DNA of 64,000 nucleotides from Maribacter sp. MJ134 (GTDB lineage Bacteria; Bacteroidota; Bacteroidia; Flavobacteriales; Flavobacteriaceae): positions 124,001 through 188,000 of the forward strand of contig NZ_CP034570.1 in the NCBI RefSeq assembly GCF_003970695.1, written 5' to 3'. A program made the translations under genes and the position numbers. The notes under the pieces were generated by a model that made no database searches, had not been told where the DNA came from, and worked only from the letters and a program-made list of their open reading frames with translations. Shown here one piece after another: positions 17,774-26,203 of this stretch (its first letter is position 1; each line of letters opens with the position of its first letter).

Positions 17774-19003
17774 TTGAAAATACATCTTTCCGGTCCATCA
17801 AATAGATTACTACGAAAAACCATTAAGATTACTGGTTCAAAAAGTGAATCCAATCGGTCACTCTTATTAGCATCGCTATATCCTGTTATTACAATCGATA
17901 ATATCTCTAACTCGGACGATGCTCAGGTAATGACAGCAGGATTGCAGAAATCCAACGGTGTTGTAGATATCCATCATGCAGGAACGGCAATGCGTTTTCT
18001 TACCGGATATTTTGGCTCTCAAGAAGGAAAGGAGGTAGTGCTGACCGGTTCTCAGCGAATGACGGAAAGACCTATAAAAATTCTTGTGGAGGCGTTACGG
18101 AGTTTAGGTGCCGATATTTCCTATGTAAAGAACGAGGGTTATCCTCCCTTAAGAATAAAGGGTGGTAAGCTAACTAAGGATAAAGTAAGTCTGCCAGCCG
18201 ATATTAGCAGTCAGTATATTTCTTCCCTGTTATTGATTGCGCCAAGTCTAGAAAATGGTCTGGAGTTGCAACTTGTGGGTAAAATTACTTCGGTGCCTTA
18301 TATTAAAATGACCTTAAGTTTACTCAATGAAATTGGTGTAATTACCTCTTTTGAGGGGAATACGATCAAAGTCAATCCTAAAAAAGAGGTTGCCCCTGTT
18401 AATTTAGTGGTCGAATCGGACTGGAGTTCCGCATCATACTTTTATAGTATTGCAGCTTTGGCAGAACTCGGAACGGAAATTACCTTGTCGTCCTACAAAG
18501 AAAATAGTTTGCAGGGAGACAGTGTTTTGGCAAGATTGTATCAGGAACTTGGGGTTTCTACAACGTTCCACGGGAATAACATCACCCTGAAGAAAAATTC
18601 CACTTCGTACCCGAATCAGTTTAGGGCAGATCTGTCCAATGCACCGGATATTGCACAGACTATTGTCGTTACCTGTTTTGGATTAGGAATAGGTTGTCAT
18701 TTAGATGGTTTACACACTTTAAAAATAAAAGAGACAGACAGGTTGGAAGCCTTGTATACGGAACTTTCAAAATTAGGTGCATCCATCTCCGTTACGGATA
18801 AGTCACTTACCTTAAAATCTAGTACTACTATAAAGGAGAACGTTGCAATTGACACGTATAATGACCATAGAATGGCAATGGCTTTTGCTCCTCTAGCGCT
18901 AAAGACAAGACTGTTCGTGAATGATGCGGAGGTGGTGTCCAAATCATATCCCGATTTTTGGAACGATATGGAATTACTTCAAATAGAGGTGACGGAATTA
19001 TAA
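17774..19003 (+). CDS. aroA: 3-phosphoshikimate 1-carboxyvinyltransferase (EPSP synthase)
   Basis: This 409-residue shikimate-pathway enzyme condenses shikimate-3-phosphate with PEP. Visible motifs are GSKSESNRSLLLAS (PEP/S3P site, about 21-34), HAGTAMRFLTG (about 65-75), TERPI, TDRLEAL (about 315) and DHRMAMAFAPL (about 366). It is slightly shorter than the E. coli enzyme (427). It starts with TTG (TTGAAAATA), as no ATG precedes the conserved start. It feeds chorismate to the Phe/Tyr operon at 11-15 kb but is a separate transcription unit. Confidence 0.95.
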   Translation: MKIHLSGPSNRLLRKTIKITGSKSESNRSLLLASLYPVITIDNISNSDDAQVMTAGLQKSNGVVDIHHAGTAMRFLTGYFGSQEGKEVVLTGSQRMTERPIKILVEALRSLGADISYVKNEGYPPLRIKGGKLTKDKVSLPADISSQYISSLLLIAPSLENGLELQLVGKITSVPYIKMTLSLLNEIGVITSFEGNTIKVNPKKEVAPVNLVVESDWSSASYFYSIAALAELGTEITLSSYKENSLQGDSVLARLYQELGVSTTFHGNNITLKKNSTSYPNQFRADLSNAPDIAQTIVVTCFGLGIGCHLDGLHTLKIKETDRLEALYTELSKLGASISVTDKSLTLKSSTTIKENVAIDTYNDHRMAMAFAPLALKTRLFVNDAEVVSKSYPDFWNDMELLQIEVTEL

Positions 19004-19015
19004 TTCCCTATTTAC

Positions 19016-19047
19016 TTGACAACCCCCCTTCCCAGATTGTATATTTG
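19016..19047 (+). promoter_or_regulatory. Promoter for queA
   Basis: TTG at 19016-19018 (within TTGACA) and TATATTTG at 19040-19047 with 21 bp between them fit the Bacteroidota -33 TTG / -7 TAnnTTTG promoter well. The predicted start is about 19054, leaving a leader of some 20 bases. Confidence 0.7.
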
Positions 19048-19072
19048 CAGCCGCTAAACATATACAGAATAC

Positions 19073-20122
19073 ATGAAATTATCACACTTCAATTTTGAAC
19101 TTCCAAAGGAATTATTGGCAGAACATCCTTCAGAAAACAGGGACGAGTCCAGATTAATGGTCATACATAGGGAAACCGGAAAGATAGAGCACAAGATGTT
19201 CAAGGACATGATCGATTACTTTGATGAAGGTGATGTTATGGTATTGAACAACACCAAGGTCTTCCCGGCCAGACTTTATGGAAACAAGGAGAAGACAGGT
19301 GCCCGTATTGAAGTTTTTCTTCTACGCGAGTTAAACGAAGAGCAACGCTTATGGGACGTTTTGGTAGACCCTGCACGTAAGATTCGTATTGGTAACAAGT
19401 TATACTTTGGAGATGATGAGACACTAGTGGCGGAAGTCATTGACAACACCACTTCTAGAGGGCGTACATTACGATTTTTATACGATGGCGCTTATTTAGA
19501 TTTCAGACGAAAATTAAGGGAACTGGGAGAAACACCGCTTCCAAAGTATATAAAGAGAGAAGTTGAGCCAGAAGATGAACAGCGGTACCAAACCATATAT
19601 GCAAAGCATGAGGGGGCGGTAGCTGCACCAACGGCTGGACTTCATTTTTCCAAACATCTTTTAAAACGTTTAGAAATAAAAGGTGTGGATTTTGCGGAAT
19701 TAACCTTGCATGTTGGTCTGGGCACCTTTAATCCGGTGGAAGTAGAAGACCTTTCCAAGCACAAGATGGATAGTGAAGAACTGTTCATTGACGAGAAAGC
19801 TACGGAAATCGTAAATAATGCGAAGAAAAATAAAAGACAGGTCTGTGCTATTGGTACTACGGCCATGAGAGGTTTAGAAAGTGCAGTTTCCTCCAATAAT
19901 ACGTTGAATACTTATGAGGGATGGACCAATAAATTTGTTTTCCCTCCATATGAATTTAGTATTGCAACGAGCATGATAACCAATTTTCATTTGCCGAAAT
20001 CTACCTTATTGATGATGGTATCTGCCTTCATGGGTCATGATTTAATGAAAAAATCCTACAAAGAGGCAATCTTGGAAAGCTATAAGTTTTATTCTTATGG
20101 TGATGCCATGTTGATTTTATAA
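19073..20122 (+). CDS. queA: tRNA preQ1(34) S-adenosylmethionine ribosyltransferase-isomerase
   Basis: This 349-residue QueA transfers and isomerises the ribosyl moiety of SAM onto preQ1 in tRNA, giving epoxyqueuosine. It carries the family segments [17 protein letters not shown] near the N-terminus, [10 protein letters not shown] (about 59-68), [13 protein letters not shown] (about 182-194) and [13 protein letters not shown] (about 208-220), and ends with the typical YSYGDAMLI. Length is standard. No preQ1 riboswitch is evident upstream; the leader is too short. Confidence 0.96.
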   Translation: MKLSHFNFELPKELLAEHPSENRDESRLMVIHRETGKIEHKMFKDMIDYFDEGDVMVLNNTKVFPARLYGNKEKTGARIEVFLLRELNEEQRLWDVLVDPARKIRIGNKLYFGDDETLVAEVIDNTTSRGRTLRFLYDGAYLDFRRKLRELGETPLPKYIKREVEPEDEQRYQTIYAKHEGAVAAPTAGLHFSKHLLKRLEIKGVDFAELTLHVGLGTFNPVEVEDLSKHKMDSEELFIDEKATEIVNNAKKNKRQVCAIGTTAMRGLESAVSSNNTLNTYEGWTNKFVFPPYEFSIATSMITNFHLPKSTLLMMVSAFMGHDLMKKSYKEAILESYKFYSYGDAMLIL

Positions 20123-20168
20123 GAAATAATTGATGTTCCGTAAAAACGGATGGATACCTAAAATAAAA

Positions 20169-20210
20169 GTCCTGCTTTATCACTTTGTAATATAAAGCAG
20201 GGCTTTCTAG
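20169..20210 (+). terminator. Hairpin terminator after queA
   Basis: CCTGCTTTAT (20171-20180) pairs perfectly with ATAAAGCAGG (20192-20201) and is followed by a short, imperfect T-rich tail (GCTTTCT). It is likely a terminator, although it lies only about 20 bp before rlmN. Confidence 0.6.
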
Positions 20211-20220
20211 TTAAAAGAAG

Positions 20221-21261
20221 GTGCAGGCAAAAAGAAAGGACATACGAGCGTTAACCAGAGACCAGTTAAGGGACTTTTTCGTTAAAAACGGCGATAAGGC
20301 CTTTAGGGGCAACCAGGTGTACGAATGGTTATGGCAAAAAGCCGCCCATTCTTTTGAGGGTATGACCAACCTATCGAAGGATACTCGCGAAATGCTAGAG
20401 GCCAACTTTGTGATCAATCATATTAAGGTGGACCAGATGCAGCGCAGTTCCGACGGCACCATTAAAAACGCGGTACGTCTACACGATGATTTGGTAGTAG
20501 AATCTGTCCTGATACCTACAAAGACCAGAACCACGGCCTGTGTATCCAGTCAAGTGGGGTGTAGTTTAGATTGTTTATTTTGTGCCACATCCCGATTAAA
20601 GCGAATGCGAAATTTAAATCCTGATGAAATTTACGATCAGGTAGTGGCCATTGATAACGAGAGTCGCCTCTATTTTGATAGGCCCTTGAGTAATATCGTA
20701 TTCATGGGTATGGGCGAGCCGTTGATGAACTATAACAACGTACTAAAGGCAATTGACAAGATAACCTCCCCTGAAGGTTTAGGGATGTCTCCCAAAAGAA
20801 TAACCGTTTCTACATCAGGTGTGCCAAAGCTTATTAGAAAAATGGCAGATGATGGTGTAAAGTTCAAATTAGCGGTATCACTACATTCGGCAATAGATGA
20901 GATTAGAACGTCCATCATGCCGTTCAACGCAACGTTTACGCTTAGCGATTTACGAGCGGCATTGGTCTACTGGTATGAAAAAACCAAAAGCCGTATTACC
21001 TATGAGTACGTAGTTTGGGAGGGAATTAATGACAAGCGAAAGGATATAGATGCCCTAATAGATTTTTGCAGGTTTGCGCCGTCTAAAGTAAATCTAATAG
21101 AGTATAATCCCATCGATGATGGGGTGTTTCAACAAGCTTCCAACAAAGCGATAGACCTGTACGTGGACTTGCTCGAAAAAAATGGAATCGTAGTAACCGT
21201 CCGGCGTTCTAGAGGTAAGGATATAGACGCCGCTTGTGGTCAATTGGCAAATAAATCATAA
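20221..21261 (+). CDS. rlmN: Dual-specificity 23S rRNA/tRNA methyltransferase RlmN
   Basis: This 346-residue radical SAM enzyme methylates C2 of A2503 in 23S rRNA and A37 in tRNAs. The cluster motif CSLDCLFC (CxxxCxxC, about 118-125) is present, as are FMGMGEPLMNYNN (about 162-174) and the C-terminal RRSRGKDIDAACGQL with the methyl-carrying Cys. The start is GTG at 20221, which aligns with the family N-terminus (KRKDIRALTRDQLRDFF) and follows an AAGAAGG. Confidence 0.95.
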   Translation: MQAKRKDIRALTRDQLRDFFVKNGDKAFRGNQVYEWLWQKAAHSFEGMTNLSKDTREMLEANFVINHIKVDQMQRSSDGTIKNAVRLHDDLVVESVLIPTKTRTTACVSSQVGCSLDCLFCATSRLKRMRNLNPDEIYDQVVAIDNESRLYFDRPLSNIVFMGMGEPLMNYNNVLKAIDKITSPEGLGMSPKRITVSTSGVPKLIRKMADDGVKFKLAVSLHSAIDEIRTSIMPFNATFTLSDLRAALVYWYEKTKSRITYEYVVWEGINDKRKDIDALIDFCRFAPSKVNLIEYNPIDDGVFQQASNKAIDLYVDLLEKNGIVVTVRRSRGKDIDAACGQLANKS

Positions 21262-21364
21262 CCCGTCGATTATTACGGGTAATACGTGGAGTGAAGCGAT
21301 TATGGCTTAGGTCTTTTACGTAAATTTACACAGTGTGCCCGCTTCGGGCCCTAAATTTTCACGG

Positions 21365-22342
21365 TTGAAAATAGTAGAACAAATAAAAGAACCGGTACGC
21401 AAGGAAATGGATCTGTTTGAATCCAAATTCCGAGACGCGATGAGTTCTAAAGTTGCCCTGCTCAATAGGATTACCCACTACATTGTAAACCGGAAAGGAA
21501 AACAGATGCGACCCATGTTCGTTTTTCTAACTGCAAAACTTCTTCACAACGGTAAAATCAACGAACGGACTTACAGGGGTGCTTCGGTCATAGAGCTAAT
21601 ACATACCGCCACATTAGTACACGACGATGTAGTGGATGAGAGTAATAAACGCCGTGGTTTTTTCTCCATTAATGCCCTTTGGAAAAATAAAATTGCTGTT
21701 TTGGTCGGGGATTACTTGTTGTCCAAAGGACTTTTGCTTTCCATTGATCATGGTGATTTTGACCTGCTTCGCATTATTTCAGTAGCCGTAAGGGAAATGA
21801 GCGAGGGCGAACTTTTACAAATCGAAAAGGCAAGGAGATTAGATATCACGGAAGATGTTTATTACGATATTATCCGGCAAAAAACAGCGACATTAATTGC
21901 AGCTTGCTGTAGTCTGGGAGCGTGTTCTGTTAAGCCGGAAAGCGAGGATGTAGAAGTATTTCGAAAATTTGGAGAACTATGTGGGATGGCGTTTCAAATA
22001 AAGGACGACCTTTTTGATTATGGAAATGAGCGTATCGGTAAACCAACTGGTATTGACATCAAAGAGCAGAAAATGACGCTTCCGTTAATTTATGCGTTGA
22101 ACCACTGCTCTAAAAAGGAAAAAAGCTGGGTCATCAATTCTATAAAAAACCATAACAAGAATAAAAAACGGGTAAAAGAGGTCATTTCATTTGTAAAGGA
22201 AAAAGGTGGTTTGGAGTATGCCGTAGAAAAAATGTTGGCCTTTAAGGACGAGGCACTTGAACTTTTAAAGGCCTATCCAGAATCAGAATATAGAAGTGCT
22301 CTAGAGCTCATGGTAAACTACGTTGTGGATCGCGAGAAGTAG
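21365..22342 (+). CDS. Trans-isoprenyl (polyprenyl) diphosphate synthase
   Basis: This enzyme extends isoprenoid chains, most likely for the menaquinone side chain. Both aspartate-rich motifs are seen: HDDVVDES (first DDxxD, about 85) and KDDLFDYG (second, about 208). I chose TTG at 21365 (TTGAAAATAGTAG, MKIVEQIKEP) because that is where similarity to family N-termini begins; a GTG at 21335 would add ten atypical residues. A near-consensus -7 box TAAATTTA lies at 21321-21328. Product chain length cannot be read from the sequence with confidence. Confidence 0.9.
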   Translation: MKIVEQIKEPVRKEMDLFESKFRDAMSSKVALLNRITHYIVNRKGKQMRPMFVFLTAKLLHNGKINERTYRGASVIELIHTATLVHDDVVDESNKRRGFFSINALWKNKIAVLVGDYLLSKGLLLSIDHGDFDLLRIISVAVREMSEGELLQIEKARRLDITEDVYYDIIRQKTATLIAACCSLGACSVKPESEDVEVFRKFGELCGMAFQIKDDLFDYGNERIGKPTGIDIKEQKMTLPLIYALNHCSKKEKSWVINSIKNHNKNKKRVKEVISFVKEKGGLEYAVEKMLAFKDEALELLKAYPESEYRSALELMVNYVVDREK

Positions 22343-22477
22343 TATCCTGAGTTCTGCTTCTTGAGTTCCATGCATCAATAGCACTTCATAGATGCCCGTA
22401 ATTTCGATAGTATTGTTTTTTTAAAACATTTATAATCAACTATTTGTAAATTAATTTTACTTTTTTTTCGTGCGCAG

Positions 22478-22506
22478 GCAACCTTGGTCATGGTTTTTGC
22501 GTCTCT
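22478..22506 (+). promoter_or_regulatory. ECF-type promoter upstream of the sigma-factor gene
   Basis: GGCAACC (22477-22483) carries the AAC core of ECF -35 elements, and GCGTCT (22499-22504) the CGTC core of ECF -10 elements, with about 16 bp between them. This differs from the TAnnTTTG promoters elsewhere in the window and lies 25 bp before the sigma gene start, suggesting autoregulation. Confidence 0.6.
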
Positions 22507-22530
22507 ATACATAGAAGACCAAACACAATT

Positions 22531-23094
22531 TTGAAAATTATACCACTATATAAAAACGAGAAACAGCTCATTAAAAAGGCGATTGCTGGTCATAAAGATG
22601 CGCAACAGCGATTGTATGCCAAACATGCGCCTAAAATGCTAGGAGTATGTAGGCAGTATATCAAGGATATTCATTTTGCGGAAGATGTAATGGTTCGGGG
22701 CTTTTTAAAGATGTTCCTTAAACTGGATACGTTTAAGTTTCAGGGTAGTTTTGAAGGATGGGTAAGGAGAATAATGATACGCGAGAGTATTTCGTATTTG
22801 AGAAAGCAACAGTTCGTAGTATACGATGATGAGGTTTATGAACAAAATCAGACCCAAGAAGTATCGCAAAGCATGGATTTGGATACGGAGCATATTCAGC
22901 AATTAATCGATGGTTTGCCGCAAGGTTATAAAATGGTGTTTGTGCTGTACACTATTGAAGGGTATAAACATCAAGAAATTGCGGAGATGCTAGATATAAG
23001 TGAGAGTACCTCAAAATCACAATTGTTCAAGGCACGTAAGATATTACAGGAAAAATTACAACAACAAAATATCATAGGTTATGGAAACCGATAA
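22531..23094 (+). CDS. RNA polymerase sigma-70 family (ECF-like) sigma factor
   Basis: This 187-residue sigma factor has region 2 (about 20-95; DIHFAEDVMVRGFLKMF, then FEGWVRRIMIRESISYLRK) and region 4 (about 130-182; LPQGYKMVFVLYTIEGYKHQEIAEMLDISESTSKSQLFKARK), with nothing substantial between, as in ECF factors. It starts with TTG (TTGAAAATT). Its stop overlaps the following membrane-protein gene by 14 bp, the usual sigma/anti-sigma arrangement. The promoter upstream resembles ECF targets, so it may drive its own transcription. Confidence 0.92.
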   Translation: MKIIPLYKNEKQLIKKAIAGHKDAQQRLYAKHAPKMLGVCRQYIKDIHFAEDVMVRGFLKMFLKLDTFKFQGSFEGWVRRIMIRESISYLRKQQFVVYDDEVYEQNQTQEVSQSMDLDTEHIQQLIDGLPQGYKMVFVLYTIEGYKHQEIAEMLDISESTSKSQLFKARKILQEKLQQQNIIGYGNR

Positions 23095-23845
23095 ATTTGA
23101 AGCACATATTAAATCAAAACTGAGCGAGCGCGAAATAAAACCATCGGCAGATGCTTGGACCAAGCTCTCGAAAGAATTAGCGGCAAATACACCTTCGAAA
23201 GGACCAAATTACCTTTGGATGGGTATCGCTGCAAGCATGCTAGTACTCATCGGAACCGCTGTATTCTATTTTAATTCGTCCCCAATTGAAATCAAGAGTG
23301 ATGTAGAAGTGGTGTTAGATACACAACCTGCCGAAAAAGCAAAGGAAGGGGCAACTGTGGAGCAATCGAATATCGTAGTTAGCGATGAGCGTACGTCTAT
23401 TGTCTCAGAGGATAGTTTTCAAGAAAGTAGCAACTACAAAAAAGGCATAGCTGTAACAACGGTGGCCATTGAGGAGAATAAAAGGCCCGTTATTAAGGAT
23501 GATATTGTTCTAGATACTCCTAAAAAGGAAATACGTGATGGTGCTAAAACTATTACGGTGCCAGAAGATATACTTAATAGTAAAATCGCTGAAGTTGTGG
23601 CAAAAGTAGAAGCCTTAGGGCTGTCGAATACGGTAACGGATGCTGAGGTAGATTCATTACTGCTCCAGGCGCAGGAAGCTATAGTAAAAGAGAACCTTTT
23701 TAATTCAGATAATTCGGTCAATGCAATGGCATTACTGACCGAGGTCGAAGATGAACTTGATCAATCCTTCCGAGACCAAATTTTTGAGTCATTGAAAACC
23801 GGTTTTCTAAAGGTTAGGACTGCTGTCGCAGACCGTAATAATTAA
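23081..23845 (+). CDS. Putative anti-sigma-like membrane protein
   Basis: This 254-residue protein has a short cytoplasmic N-terminal part (about 1-43, with SADAWTKLSKEL), one transmembrane helix (about 44-64, YLWMGIAASMLVLIGTAVFYF) and a long Lys/Glu/Val-rich external region. The layout and 14-bp overlap with the sigma gene suggest it regulates or senses for the sigma factor. No zinc-binding anti-sigma motif is visible, so the function is inferred from context only. Confidence 0.65.
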   Translation: METDKFEAHIKSKLSEREIKPSADAWTKLSKELAANTPSKGPNYLWMGIAASMLVLIGTAVFYFNSSPIEIKSDVEVVLDTQPAEKAKEGATVEQSNIVVSDERTSIVSEDSFQESSNYKKGIAVTTVAIEENKRPVIKDDIVLDTPKKEIRDGAKTITVPEDILNSKIAEVVAKVEALGLSNTVTDAEVDSLLLQAQEAIVKENLFNSDNSVNAMALLTEVEDELDQSFRDQIFESLKTGFLKVRTAVADRNN

Positions 23846-23933
23846 CCTAATTTCTTTTTAATGAGTGTATTTCCCTATCTAAAATAGAAGAGGGACAGGG
23901 AGGAGTTTATTCATCAATTTTATCCGTCTAGGA

Positions 23934-23946
23934 CGGTCAATCAAAA
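23934..23946. promoter_or_regulatory. CCGTC-TAG-GACGG palindrome before the third gene of the sigma module
   Basis: A perfect 5-bp inverted repeat with a TAG centre lies 11 bp upstream of the ATG at 23958. It also contains CGTC, reminiscent of the ECF -10 core, but no AAC element lies about 16 bp upstream. It could be an operator; role unknown. Confidence 0.3.
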
Positions 23947-23957
23947 ATCAAACTATT

Positions 23958-25049
23958 ATGAGAAAAATTGTAATGTATTTAATGGCTATCTTCTTGGTGC
24001 TTTATGTTCAGAATATGGAAGCCCAAGAAACAACTAAGGAAAGTCAAACAACGCTTAAGATTTTGGAGGGCGCCAAAGAGAAGATTAAAGATCAAGAGAA
24101 GGAGGCCTTGAAAAAGGAAGTGGAGCGCATTAATGAGCGTTTACGTAATGGTGACATTAATGAAGAAGAAGCCACCGTCTTAAAGGAAGAAGCCGCAAAG
24201 AAACGCGCTTTGAATATTGAAAATAGAATTGCTATTATCGATAACAAGATGAAGTTGGCAGAACGTAACGGGGATAATGTTCTAGAACTGGACACGCTTA
24301 ATTATCCTTCTCAAATTGAAATAGGTTTTGGAGGAAGAGATGGGGACGAAGAGCGTATTTTTGGTATACGATTTAAAGAAAACCCAAGAGTAAGAAGAAT
24401 ACAATACGACAGAAGGACATACTCGGATTTCTTCTTAGCGGTGGGTTTAAACAACGCTATTGTAGATGGGGAATCTTTAGAAGATACGCCATATAGAATA
24501 GGTGGGAGTCGTTTTTTTGAACTGGGTTGGCAATGGAGAACACGGGTTTTTAAGAGCACCAATTTTTTAAGACTTAACTACGGGGTCTCATTTCAATTTA
24601 ACGGTCTAAAACCTAAGGGCAATCAATATTTTGTAGCAGGCGACGACGGACAAACGGAATTGCAAGAGTTTGAGTTTGACCTTAGGAAGTCTAAACTGAG
24701 GATGGATAATTTGGTTTTTCCACTGCATTTTGAATTTGGACCTTCAAAATTCACGGGGTCCGAGAATAAAATACGCTATTCCTTACATAATCAATTTCGG
24801 TTCGGAATTGGAGGGTATGGTGGTTTTAATCTAGGCACACGTCAAAAATTAAAGTACAATAGGAACGGTGAACGTGTCAAGGATAAATTGAAAAGAGGAT
24901 ACAACACGTCCGAATTCGTCTACGGTCTTAGTGCATATGCCGGTTTTGATGGAGTTTTGTTATATGCGAAATACGATTTGAATCCCATATTTAAGGACGC
25001 GTTGGTAGAGCAAAGAAATATATCACTTGGCCTTAGGTTTGATTTGTAA
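23958..25049 (+). CDS. Probable outer-membrane protein with N-terminal coiled coil
   Basis: This is a 363-residue exported protein. Signal peptide residues 1-22 end MEAQE; a Lys/Glu-rich helical, coiled-coil-like region follows (about 30-105; EKEALKKEVERINERL, EEEATVLKEEAAKKR). The C-terminal half has repeated aromatic beta-strands (WQWRTRVFKSTNFLRLNYGVSF, YSLHNQFRFGIGGYGGF) ending ISLGLRFDL, typical of a barrel terminating in an aromatic strand. As the third gene of the sigma module it is a candidate target or cell-envelope sensor. I recognise no named family. Confidence 0.7.
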   Translation: MRKIVMYLMAIFLVLYVQNMEAQETTKESQTTLKILEGAKEKIKDQEKEALKKEVERINERLRNGDINEEEATVLKEEAAKKRALNIENRIAIIDNKMKLAERNGDNVLELDTLNYPSQIEIGFGGRDGDEERIFGIRFKENPRVRRIQYDRRTYSDFFLAVGLNNAIVDGESLEDTPYRIGGSRFFELGWQWRTRVFKSTNFLRLNYGVSFQFNGLKPKGNQYFVAGDDGQTELQEFEFDLRKSKLRMDNLVFPLHFEFGPSKFTGSENKIRYSLHNQFRFGIGGYGGFNLGTRQKLKYNRNGERVKDKLKRGYNTSEFVYGLSAYAGFDGVLLYAKYDLNPIFKDALVEQRNISLGLRFDL

Positions 25050-25074
25050 ATCCGGTCTATTGCGTATTTGATTT

Positions 25075-25111
25075 AAAGAGGTGGCATCTATAGTGCTCAC
25101 CTCTTTTTTAT
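25075..25111. terminator. Bidirectional intrinsic terminator
   Basis: AAAGAGGTG (25075-25083) pairs with CACCTCTTT, followed by a T-run on the plus strand and an A-rich flank on the other side. It separates the convergent genes ending at 25049 and 25115. Confidence 0.8.
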
Positions 25112-25114
25112 GCC

Positions 25115-26203
25115 TTACATGTTTAGATGTTCAGCGAGCAGGGAATGAAAATGATGTACTCCTTTTTCTTGAGTAGGTGAAAATCTTCCACTCGAGTAGA
25201 ATCGGGATTTTAAACCCTTATGAACACCTTCTACGACAAACTCATCCTCACGTTCTACCTTGTCCAAAAGAGCCCCCGCACCGGCATTCAATTTTGTTTC
25301 GTCATAGACGTAGGTTAAGAACTGAACCTTAGTTTTATCATTCGCAATGGGGTTTACGATATTAACGGATAATCCCCACGGGTAAAAATTGAACATCATA
25401 TTCGGAAAAACCCAATAGTAGTAGGCGGCGACAGATTTTCCATGATCTGGATGCCCTTCGGGAAGATCAAAGACTTCCTCACCACCACCGGAATAGCCTA
25501 TTTGCAGGGTTGCATAGTCGAAAATTTCTGTGGTATAACTACCATAATCCAATGCAGCGTTTAAGTCCGCATGAACAAAAGGGATGTGAAAACCTTCCAA
25601 ATAATTATCACAATAGAGCGCCCAATGGCAATTAACAATGTAATCTTTGCTTAAGGTTGGGTCAAATTTAAAGTTGTGGACGGGTAAAAAACCTACGCGT
25701 TCATCAAGGACCTTTGTAATTTCTTTGAATTTATAGTTGGGCTTAAGACTTATAAAAAGGTGATTCAGCCATGTTTTAATTGAAAATTTATGCAAATCAT
25801 CACATGCTCTGGGGAAATCTTCCGCTTCTTCAAATTCCGGCATGGCCTTAAAGTTGCCGTTCATGTGAAAACGCCTACCGTGATACATACAGGTAAGGGC
25901 AGTTTGCTTACCCGGATGATGCACTATCAAGTTGCCCCGATGTGTGCAAACATTGCTCACACAGTGCAGCACATCATCCTTATCTCGAATTACCAAAACC
26001 GGTTCATCCAAGAATTTTTCGTGTAACACCAATGGGTACACCGTTTGGGATAAAGGAACTATCGTGGCCATATCGCCTATCCAATGCCAACTGTTTAAAA
26101 AGACTTTTTCCTTTAACAGTTCAAAAACCTCCGTAGAGCGGTAAAAACTTGCAGGAAGGGTTTCCGCATTTTTTATGTCCTTTGTTATTCTGAATTTTTT
26201 CAT
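25115..26203 (-). CDS. Rieske non-heme iron oxygenase (ring-hydroxylating / choline monooxygenase-like), large subunit
   Basis: This 362-residue oxygenase has a Rieske [2Fe-2S] site formed by Cys86-x-His88 in CTHRG and Cys105-x2-His108 in CMYHG. The mononuclear iron site is in CDNYLEGFHIPFVH (His206, His211; the third carboxylate ligand is expected nearer the C-terminus). The layout resembles choline monooxygenase and related amine-demethylating enzymes as much as aromatic dioxygenases, so the substrate is open. Its start overlaps the stop of the upstream permease (ATGA at 26200-26203), strongly implying that the permease imports the substrate. No reductase gene is nearby. Confidence 0.88.
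   Translation of the reverse strand: MKKFRITKDIKNAETLPASFYRSTEVFELLKEKVFLNSWHWIGDMATIVPLSQTVYPLVLHEKFLDEPVLVIRDKDDVLHCVSNVCTHRGNLIVHHPGKQTALTCMYHGRRFHMNGNFKAMPEFEEAEDFPRACDDLHKFSIKTWLNHLFISLKPNYKFKEITKVLDERVGFLPVHNFKFDPTLSKDYIVNCHWALYCDNYLEGFHIPFVHADLNAALDYGSYTTEIFDYATLQIGYSGGGEEVFDLPEGHPDHGKSVAAYYYWVFPNMMFNFYPWGLSVNIVNPIANDKTKVQFLTYVYDETKLNAGAGALLDKVEREDEFVVEGVHKGLKSRFYSSGRFSPTQEKGVHHFHSLLAEHLNM

Noticed and set aside
19048-19072. preQ1 riboswitch before queA
   Set aside because: The leader is only about 20-25 bases with no pseudoknot-like pattern.
21335-21364. GTG at 21335 as start of the polyprenyl synthase
   Set aside because: It would add ten residues not typical of the family, and the near-consensus -7 box at 21321-21328 would leave no leader; TTG at 21365 fits better.
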